A stretch of 64,000 bases of DNA, taken from positions 13,366,827-13,430,826 of the forward strand of contig CM037476.1 of assembly GCA_021014325.1 (NCBI GenBank), written 5' to 3'. The notes under the pieces were generated by a model, which did no database searches, was not told the DNA's origin, and worked only from the letters and a program-made list of their open reading frames with translations. This document shows, in pieces, positions 56,431 through 64,000 of this stretch (within the stretch, counting starts at the first letter, position 1; the number at the start of each line of letters is the position of its first letter). Made by a program: the position numbers and the translations under genes. This DNA comes from Plazaster borealis. Taxonomy: Eukaryota > Echinodermata > Asteroidea > Forcipulatida > Labidiasteridae.

Positions 56431-56758
56431 TCGTCTTCTCCTCTTCCATATCTTCTTTCTCTTCATTTCTCTTCATTTCTGGCGACACCTGTTCCACCTG
56501 GGGTTGAGTCCGTACCCCCTCCTCCATCCTATTTGGATGTTCAGCTTGGTAATGACGCTTCAGGGCGAAACGTCGCAGATAGGTCTGGGGACACCTGCGG
56601 TCCCGGTATTCCATGTGTGTCATCCTGTGTCGGTCGAAGTTGAATCTCTTTCCGAATTTCTTTCCACATTCTGTGCATGTGAAGATTCGCCTCTCGTTTA
56701 GGATTTCCTTTAAATCCTGGAGTTCTACCTCCATTGGGAAGTCCATGTCTCTGTACAT
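56294..56758 (-). pseudogene. C2H2 zinc-finger ORF, 5' part, split by retrotransposon
   Basis: Starts MYRDMDFPMEVELQDLKEIL. A good C2H2 finger at residues 28-48 (C28, C31, H44, H48; CTECGKKFGKRFNFDRHRMTH region). A second, incomplete finger has C56, H69 and H74 but lacks one Cys. Then a charged linker and ETTPQRAP repeats. The frame is lost in the G runs before the retrotransposon. The acidic 3' part is at 51,107. Function unknown; nucleic-acid binding is likely from the finger. Confidence 0.65.
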
Positions 56759-56965
56759 TACAGAAAAAAACTAAAGTATAACACATCATTAGTATCTCTT
56801 ACAAACTTGACTGAGATTTGATACTTAGGCCTATTCCGTATATCTACTTGGATGGTTCCTTTTTCTCTCCGGATTTCTCCTCTGATTATCAACATCCTTT
56901 AACTCCTGCATATTTTTCTGAGTACATTCTTTTATAGGTAGTCCTTCGTAGACCTTCAACCTAGA

Positions 56966-57112
56966 GTGCGTTTTGGCGGCTGTAACTGTTTCTGACGTCA
57001 TAACCGAAACGGTAACCGAGCTCACAACTCGGTTATCGTTCAGTCTGAACAGCAGAACCAACGACCAACAACCAAACCGGTTATTGGTTGGGGTCGCCAA
57101 AACGCACTCCAA
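56966..57112. mobile_element. Small MITE with inverted ends
   Basis: GAGTGCGTTTTGGCG at the left and CGCCAAAACGCACTC at the right, with GTAACCGAGCTCACAACTCGG and ACCAAACCGGTTATTGG inside. Perfect 15-bp inverted termini. Embedded in a 149-codon minus-strand ORF (56,831-57,280) that I do not consider a gene. Confidence 0.8.
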
Positions 57113-57431
57113 TTTGATCGCTAGCAAGACCAGCATGCACTGCGGCTCTATGGGAAACTTGTGCACACTGTGTATTTGCGAAAAGGTCTCAGCCGCCGGA
57201 ACTCTCGCGCACTCTTGACCCCCCAAAAGTGTCAGGCAGATACGGTTGGGAATTGCGACACTCTCCCGATAGAACATCATGCTACAGAGACTACCTCCAT
57301 GATTTGACTTGCAGAATGAGGATCTAAAACTCTAATCCCACATCATTGTATCCTTCTGAAGAATTTATTTGCGACATGTCCGTATTATTTAAGGATTTCC
57401 AAGGATTATTTAGACACATGTTCACACCATT
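57113..57431. other. Unassigned
   Basis: No feature recognised. Confidence 0.4.
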
Positions 57432-57796
57432 TAAAGGCATCGTACACGTTTGGTAATTGTCAAAGACCAGTGTTCTCACTTTGCATAAAATAACAAGCCT
57501 GTGAAAATTTGGGCTCAATTGGTCATCGAAGTTGCAAGAAAATGATGAAAGAAAAAACACCCTTGTTGTACAAATTTGTGTGCTTTCAGATACAGGAATA
57601 AAAACTTCTTGCAAGAAGTTTTTATAATTTTAGTGAGAAATTACCTCTTTCTCAAAAACTACATTACTTCAGAGGGAGTCGTTTCTCACAATGTTTTATA
57701 CTATCAACAGCTCTCCGTTGCTCGTTACTAAGTCAGTTTTTATGCTAATATATATTTTGAGTAATTACCAAACGTGTACGATCATCGATGCCTTTA
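57432..57796 (+). mobile_element. MITE M1 copy
   Basis: TTTAAAGGCATCGTACACGTT to ACCAAACGTGTACG with GATGCCTTTA; central palindrome ACTTCTTGCAAGAAGT. Confidence 0.85.
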
Positions 57797-58699
57797 ACAA
57801 ATAAATAATAATAGGCATAACTTAAATCACCCAAGTTTGTGACAAGTCTGGAAAGATCGTAAGTACAAAAACAATTTGAAATGGAAGATGTCTAATACTG
57901 TGCTTTTTGATGTTATGAAACACATATTATTTGTTTCAGAAAAACACTATATTAATATTATAGTGTTTTAATAGACATTATTACTGTTACCCACTGCAAA
58001 AATATAGGACTCAAACTGCCTCCAGCTACTGAGCAAGCTTGATAGTCTAGTGTAAGACATCTGCTCTAACATGGCAAAGGTTGTGGGTTCGAATCCCACC
58101 CGAGTAATATGCCTGTGGATTGTTTTCACAGGTGACTATGTAAAGATCAGTGCTTAACTAACGGTAAGACACATCGGTGTGTGAGTAAAACACAATTAAA
58201 GTATAATGTCGTCAATCATTATGTTGTATATGTTTTAGGTGATAAAACTGATAAATTTGTCTCTAATCTACCTTGCGTGGCCTCTATATTATTACTATTT
58301 TATTCAGAATATACTTTCTCAACACAACGTATAGGACATACAATAACATGAGGAATATATGCTGCCATCATTAGACGGAAAAGATACACCCCAAATATTT
58401 TTTTTGCCTGGCAAATACTTATTTAACATGAACATCACCAAATCAATATTTACAAAATATTAAACTCAATTACAACTAAAATTCTAGGCCTTAAAAAAAT
58501 GTAGGATGGTCATTTGGAGAATTAGAGCATCATTTATTCATGAAACACAAAGTGCACAATCCCAGTGATTGAAATACATTTGTTTTTCACAAAAAATTGA
58601 TTAAAAAAAGCAATCTTTGAAATTGAATGAGTGTCCAGTCAAATTCATCTAGAGCAAAATGGAGAAATTCACAGAAGTTGGTCCACCTTGTCATTATTA
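57797..58699. other. AT-rich, small hairpin and tRNA-like piece
   Basis: A palindrome AACACTATATTAATATTATAG (with the rest of its arm) lies at 57,946-57,970. At 58,030-58,110 GCAAGCTTGATAGTCTAGTG and GGTTCGAATCCCACCCGAGT resemble a SINE or tRNA head with a good B-box but no complete cloverleaf. Nothing else. Confidence 0.45.
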
Positions 58700-59035
58700 T
58701 TACAAACTTTGAGCACAATGACAACATTGTATTGTTTAAGACCAGTATCCACACTTTATGTGACCGAACATATACATGAAAAAAGAAACCTGTGAAAGTT
58801 TAAGCTCGGTCTATTATCAGAGTCATAAGAAAATAGTGAAAACTCCCTCACATGTTTTCACTGTTTTCAAACATTGGATTGGATTGGATTCACAAGATCA
58901 AAACTAATTGTTTTACACATTATTCAAAAACTATAGCATTTCAAGCAAAAATATTCTAAGGGAAGTTGTTGACCATTACCATCTTTACACCATGTAAGTC
59001 ATGTGCAAATCTGTGTACATTTGTGGAAATACCAT
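58700..59035 (-). mobile_element. MITE M2 copy, diverged
   Basis: ACCAGTATCCACACTTTATG, GAAACCTGTGAAAGTTTAAG and AAAAACTATAGCATTTCAAG parallel the copy at 62,010. Confidence 0.65.
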
Positions 59036-59514
59036 AAAATGTTGCCTATCCAGGATAAGTAGTTGAAATATGAGGCAAATAACTTGATTTAAGTTATTAA
59101 TTTTATACAAATTGTTTGGTTGCTCAAGCAATACTTTGTGTGCTTTTAAGGGTTGGTAAAAGTCATCATCACTCTGCAAATAACCACACCATGGAAGCCA
59201 TGCCAGAGGAATTTGGCTCTTGTATCAACTACATGTATCATAAACATTGAAATTGAGGAGGTTGACTTTAAACACTAAGAACCTATTTATGATCATAGGT
59301 TGGTAACTGTAGAAACTCATGTCAGAAACAGATGAGAGACAGAAGTGAGGTGAGATGTGTGTTTGTGTATCCAGTGGGAGGTAGATTTAATTAACATTAG
59401 ACCTGTAGCCTTTATGTCTCACAAAAAGTACTGTAGCTTGGAATTACTGCAGGTAGTATAGATCAATCTCAATTTCAACTATAGAAAAGCAGTATTTCAG
59501 GTACCAATGATTTA

Positions 59515-59720
59515 AAGGGTCTGTATAGGTTTGGTAATTACTCATAAAATTAATGGCAATAAAAACTTACTTGATAAGAAGTACAACAGCTTCTGGTAAT
59601 AAAAAGCATTTTGAGAAACATTTCACTTTGAACTAATTGTGGTTATGGAAAAAGACATCAGTTTTTATCCAAAACAATTTGAATCTGAGAAGCATTTCTG
59701 TCAGAAATGTTTCTTATAAA
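59515..59720 (+). mobile_element. MITE M3, partial
   Basis: AAAGGGTCTGTATAGGTTTG, TTAATGGCAATAAAAACTTA and AATTTGAATCTGAGAAGC match 25,272-25,470. Confidence 0.7.
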
Positions 59721-59879
59721 GCCTAATTGTTGTTGGCTAGTTATACTGGATTGAGCTGCACTTTATCTCAGGCAACTTATTAGTAGAGAAGACATTTCAA
59801 ATGAGCCCCCTCTATCTTAAAAGAGGATACACATTTTTTTATTTTCTTCTTGCAGTAGAAAGCTTAAAGCCAACAACAT

Positions 59880-60520
59880 TGGTGCATTATTTCATTCAAA
59901 ACCTAGAAATAAAGAAATTAAATGCTGGTAAAAAAGTGAATGGGGAAGGCTTTTGAAGAAACCAGGGTCCTTGGTATGTATATGAGGACAAGACACCTAG
60001 TAATTTCAGGGAATTTGTGAGAGAGAGCATAGTGTGATGGGAAGGAGAAGCTTTCTGGTTGGTTGCATCTTGATGCTTGGACTTCTCATCAAGATCTGAG
60101 ACCCTGGGCAGACACTTGCCCTTCCTGATGTCCTCCTCAAGCGGTGACCTGTGATCATCGGGCATTTCTGCAGTTCCTGTGGGTAATGGACAGGGTGGGG
60201 GTTCACTGGGATGTATTTTGCCGGGGTATCAGGTCCTGGCTGTATGGTATGCGAATGTTGCACCATTAAGGATGGCAGCTTGTGGAATGAGGTTATTGTG
60301 GTTGCCTGTGTTAGTCAGCCGCGTCTTCCATTACATGATTAAGTGCATCTTGAATTTGGGTTGTTCTGGATGGGTGGTTGTCGGTGGTCTTGTGGGGGGA
60401 ATGTATGTGGCTAATAATGATTGTGAGGCGCTTCATTACAGGGTGGAGACTTGTAAGGTGCAGTAGTCCAGACTTGAGGCTGGCATCGAACAGGGCCATG
60501 GCGCCAGCACGTGATACGTA
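59880..60520 (-). other. Coding-like minus-strand remnant, unrecognised
   Basis: Less AT-rich than its surroundings. Minus-strand frames give MALFDASLKSGLLHLTSLHP (60,311-60,499) and MPDDHRSPLEEDIRKGKCLP with SDLDEKSKHQDATNQKASPS (60,040-60,165), separated by stops. It could be decayed exons or an element remnant. Confidence 0.3.
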
Positions 60521-61920
60521 TAGAGTGATGATCTCTACTGATTTAGTCCACTGACGGTACCTAGGTGTCCTTAATCTGTAGAGGGAGCTGGGCGAATCTT
60601 GTGTGGACCTTGGGAGATGTCAAGCTCAACTCTGTCCTCATATACAATGCATTGTTACCAGCATACTTAGAATTAAACCCGGTTCATACTTGGGGTGAAC
60701 ACAAATGCGAAGCAAATTTCCAATGTGGCGGAAGTGATACATTAAATTGAAATAATTTGCCACCAGCACAATTTATGCGTCCCAAAAAGTATGTAGGCCT
60801 ACACACTTTTGAATATCATTCAACTTTCAAAATAGTTTGCTCCAAAATAGCCTGCTGTGTTGTAAGAAATGATTTAGACACAAAATGTAATGAATTTATA
60901 TCAAAGGATTAAACCAAGCCGCAATCGCTTGAAGTGTGTCCAAACTACTCCCTCAAGAGATTAATAATACTGCAATCTGATTGGTTGCTTACTTTTAAAT
61001 TTTCTTCAAACTTTGGGCCATGACATCTTTCTGCAAAATTGAAAGCCGACGAAGGAACGATAATGTAAAATTCACTTCAACCGGGTTATAATTTGCAAGC
61101 TAATTTTACCTAAAAATAAAACGCCTGCGATTAATGTCTTCTGAAAAAAAAAAAAAATCAAATTTTAGAAGTGCCAGTAAAAGTCTCTAAAACAAAATTT
61201 AAATAAATTGTTTCCAAATTTTTCCAAATGATTTTACAATCAAATTTACTGATCATCAAATTTTCTGCTAGAAAATAAAGCAGAATGAAGAGCGCTTCCT
61301 CCATTTGTGCATCCTGTAATTAAGCGGCAAGGCAATTCTTTTTGAATGTTTTTTTGCCAATTTGGATAATGCATGACCGGTTGCAAAAAAACAAAGTAAT
61401 TGTCAAACCGAACTTGCTGCTGGAAAAACAATATCAGGACTTATACACAGAATTGCTGTTTGATAAATCAAAATTTACATGACAACTTGGCAATAAGGTT
61501 TTGTCAAATAAAAAGTGTGTTTTGACATTTCAAAAAAAAAAAAAAAAATTCAGTGGGAAAAGTAACGGTTTTAGGAGATGGGGTAGACCAAAATGTTTTG
61601 AATTAATTGTCCTCGGGCATGGAGAAGATTTATTGTTTCAGTGTCTTGAAGAAAATGCTGAAAAAGTTTTTGTAATTGACATTATTATACGTCATCAGTT
61701 GTGCCATGAACCAGCCAATCTGAATACTACAAATTGAAATTTTTACCTTTTTTTAAACAAGCACTTTAAAAACACATTGTTTGAACAAGTTTTAAACTAA
61801 GTCAAAGTGGTTCATTGCCAAAAACCACGGGAGTAGATAAATAGCTGGTCAGTAGAAAGTAGCTAATACCCATTCATGTCAATCCCAAAAAAGGGGAAAA
61901 AGTACATTTTTTTATTATTC
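60521..61920. other. AT-rich, no feature recognised
   Basis: A-rich runs at 61,145 and 61,531. No gene or shared repeat seen. Confidence 0.4.
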
Positions 61921-62012
61921 TTAAGTTTGCTGCTTTGCTAAATAATCCTTGATATAGCTTTGTCCATATTATTAATTTTGTCCTTCAGCAATCTACCTCA
62001 TGTACTTCCTTA
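61921..62012 (+). repeat. About 90-bp direct repeat, copy 1 (flanks two MITEs)
   Basis: TAAGTTTGCTGCTTTGCTAA with TCCATATTATTAATTTTGTC and CTACCTCATGTACTTCCTT. Copy 2 is at 62,723-62,812. Confidence 0.9.
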
Positions 62013-62352
62013 AAGGTATTGTACACTTTTGGTAACAGCTCAAAATCAGTGTCCACATTTTATGTGGTTCAACATAATATGCATGAACAAACAAACCTGT
62101 GAAAGTTTGAGCTCAATTGGTCATCGAGATCACGAGAAAATAGTGAAAAGAGACCTTATGTGTTTTCTGTCTTTTCAAAATATTGCGCGTGATAAAAACT
62201 ATTGTTTTACTCATTTCTCAGAAACGATAGCATTTTAGGCAGAAATATTTTAAGGAACCCTTTCAACCATTACTTACTTTAAATCATGTAAGTTATGTGT
62301 GAATCTGTGAACATTTGTGTTTTCCGATCTTACCAATAGTGTATAGGGCCTT
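62010..62352 (-). mobile_element. MITE M2 copy
   Basis: TTAAAGGTATTGTACACTTTT to CCAATAGTGTATAGGGCCTT; inverted ends. It runs directly into the M1 copy. Confidence 0.8.
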
Positions 62353-62725
62353 TAAAAGGGATCATACACATTTGGTAATGACTCAAAACAAATATTAGCA
62401 TAAACTTACTTGGTAACAAGCAACGGAGAGCTGTTGATAGTATAAAACATTGTGAGAAACGACTCCCTCTGAAGTAACGTAGTTTTTGAGAAAGAGGTAA
62501 TTTCTCACTAAAATAATAAAAACTTCTTGCAAGAAGTTTTTATTCCTATCTGATAGCACACAAATTTGTACAACAAGGGTGTTTTTTCTTTCATCATTTT
62601 CTTGCAACTTCGATGACCAATTGAGCCCAAATTTTCACAGGCTTGTCATTTGATGCATATGTTGAGATACACCAAATGAGAACACTGGTCTTTGACAATT
62701 TCCAAACGTGTTCAGTGCCTTTAAG
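62346..62725 (-). mobile_element. MITE M1 copy
   Basis: Ends TTAAAAGGGATCATACACAT and CAAACGTGTTCAGTGCCTTT; central palindrome ACTTCTTGCAAGAAGT. Confidence 0.85.
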
Positions 62726-62812
62726 TTTGCTGCTTTGCTAAATAATCGTTGATTTGGTTTTGTCCATATTATTAATTTTGTCCTTCAGCGATCTACCTCA
62801 TGTACTTCCTTT
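62723..62812 (+). repeat. About 90-bp direct repeat, copy 2
   Basis: Pairs with 61,921-62,012; a few substitutions. Confidence 0.9.
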
Positions 62813-63590
62813 AATACGTTTGAACTATTATTGGCAATCTTGTTGGTCTAGGTAGGACATTGTTTTTTTTCAAACCAGTCTCAAGCATCTGCCAGGCAAG
62901 AGAAATAAACTAAACTTAACACAATTATATGAACACTAATTTGATTTAAAAATTAAACAAAAAAAAGTTATTGGCCTGATGTTTTGACCCAGCAGAGTCT
63001 TTCTCGAAGGCTAAATGACAACGCAACACAAATACACAAGTATACTGGCGTAACACAAGCAGTCACTATGCCATAGATCCTTTTGGTTGTTTGGAGTATA
63101 GCGTGTTGCGCATTAAAAATTTGAACATATTGGTATGAATTTCCGCAACATAAATAAATACATTTATGTATTTATTTTATTCACAGGACCACATGTTATC
63201 AGAATCACACAATGTAGCCTACATATCTGTCATGGTTGTTAGATTATTTCAATTTCAACAAAGTCCAAGCTTGAAGTTGAGGGGACCCCAACAATAACTG
63301 GAAAGGAAACTATTGATTCCAATTCTATTAGATCAGCTCTCAGCATAGGTTATGCATCTTCCTTCTCATTTTTAAAGCCAAAATCTTATTTAGTTCCTAT
63401 CAACTTTTTAAAGGTTATGCTAACGATCACTTTCCAAACACCTTTACATTTTTTCAAGCAAATAGTATAAACACATTTCTGGAATAGTGAAACCTCAGAA
63501 GATTTTTTAGCAGTGTTGATATCATTGTGCCTCTTTTTGCTAAATTTGTTTAGAAATTAGTTATACATTTTGTTTCAATTTTTGTAAGCT
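62813..63590. other. Unassigned
   Basis: No feature recognised. Confidence 0.4.
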
Positions 63591-63670
63591 TATTGCTTTT
63601 ATAAGCTTATTGCTTTTATAAGCTTATTGCTTTTATAAGCTTGTTGCTTTCTTTTATAAGCTTACTGCTT
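63591..63670 (+). repeat. 18-bp tandem repeat, about four units
   Basis: The unit TTATAAGCTTATTGCTTT is repeated, with the last units slightly changed. Each contains the palindrome TATAAGCTTATA-like core. Confidence 0.9.
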
Positions 63671-64000
63671 AGTTTTATTATCAGAAAGAAAATCAACAAG
63701 TCTCAAGCTAAGTGTTATTTTGGATAAAAAAGTGTGGAGTGTGGATTCATATTTTAAAATGCATCATGTTTTTAAACATCCTTGAAATTCCATTTACAAG
63801 AAACTTGACTGTTGCTTTAACTAGCACATAAACCCACAATACAATCTGATGAGCTTTTAACTAGTTTGTCTCATTGCAGTTATTGAGAAAAGTTGGCAAC
63901 CCAAGGCAGCTATGGACCTGAGGAGCTGAAGTATTTGTGTTCTAACCATGACGGTAAACCTGCTGTTTCAGATATTAAGAGGTGTTCTACAGTTGGGTGT
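63671..64000. other. Unassigned; weak exon candidate
   Basis: TTTGTCTCATTGCAG near 63,865-63,879 looks like a splice acceptor, but no following frame is convincingly coding (one gives 17 residues and a stop). Confidence 0.3.

Noticed and set aside
56831..57280. 149-codon minus-strand ORF
   Set aside because: It overlaps a MITE with perfect inverted ends and has no recognisable motif.
58050..58115. tRNA gene with GGTTCGAATCC
   Set aside because: The B-box is good but no complete cloverleaf could be drawn; probably a SINE head.
63880..63960. Next CCDC57 exon expected on C-terminal side
   Set aside because: There is an acceptor-like site, but no frame gives the expected LLV-rich coiled coil.
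1..64000. CRISPR array or prokaryotic defence system
   Set aside because: The tandem repeats lack unique spacers and the window is plainly eukaryotic.

Overview
This is a window of an animal nuclear genome, most likely an echinoderm and probably a sea star. It has intron-rich genes with GT-AG introns, tRNA-derived SINEs, many short inverted-repeat (MITE-like) elements, Ty3/gypsy retrotransposons and AT-rich introns. The echinoderm call rests on remembered similarity of the dispersed repeats to sea star sequence, so it is an inference. There are no bacterial-style operons, CRISPR arrays or rRNA genes.

Layout. (1) 0.5-6.8 kb: five plus-strand exons of a coiled-coil gene recognised as CCDC57, a centriole/satellite protein; all joined exons keep phase. 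(2) 7.7-9.5 kb: a decayed minus-strand gag-protease fragment of a Ty3/gypsy-like element. (3) 10.0-10.6 kb: a dispersed repeat of unknown class. (4) 10.7-22.9 kb: C-terminal exons of a second centrosomal coiled-coil gene, CEP95-like, plus strand. (5) 24.5-25.7 kb: three related MITEs in a row. (6) 26,001-26,500: N gap. (7) 26,501-41,500: a 15,000-base block that is the near-identical reverse complement of about 10,324-25,357 and carries the same CEP95 exons on the minus strand. (8) 41,501-42,000: second N gap. (9) 42.7-47.3 kb: N-terminal exons of the CEP95-like gene, plus strand. (10) 47.4-48.6 kb: a longer copy of the repeat found at 10.0 kb. (11) 48.9-50.4 kb: duplicated segments, one carrying a MITE. 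(12) 51.1-56.8 kb: a minus-strand zinc-finger ORF split by a Ty3/gypsy retrotransposon with 190-bp LTRs and a 5-bp target duplication. (13) 57-64 kb: mostly MITEs and unrecognised AT-rich sequence.

The main message is structural. The CEP95-like gene is out of order: its 5' half lies at 42-47 kb and its 3' half at 10-23 kb, and each half abuts a copy of the same repeat (47,394 and 10,014). The inverted 15-kb copy has gap-limited edges on round coordinates. Together these suggest that scaffolding, a misplaced second haplotype, or recombination through the repeat scrambled the locus. The CEP95-like exons also carry three in-frame TGA codons and several frameshifts despite good splice sites. The C-terminal lesions that can be compared are present in both copies. 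The gene therefore looks recently inactivated, or is a non-functional paralogue. CCDC57 shows no such damage.

I found no convincing new enzymatic or defence system. The points most worth checking are the split and decayed CEP95 locus, a SINE tail that forms a splice acceptor for CCDC57, a no-TSD MITE with a matching empty site, a MITE family whose central palindrome differs between copies, and the retrotransposon nested in a G-rich coding minisatellite.
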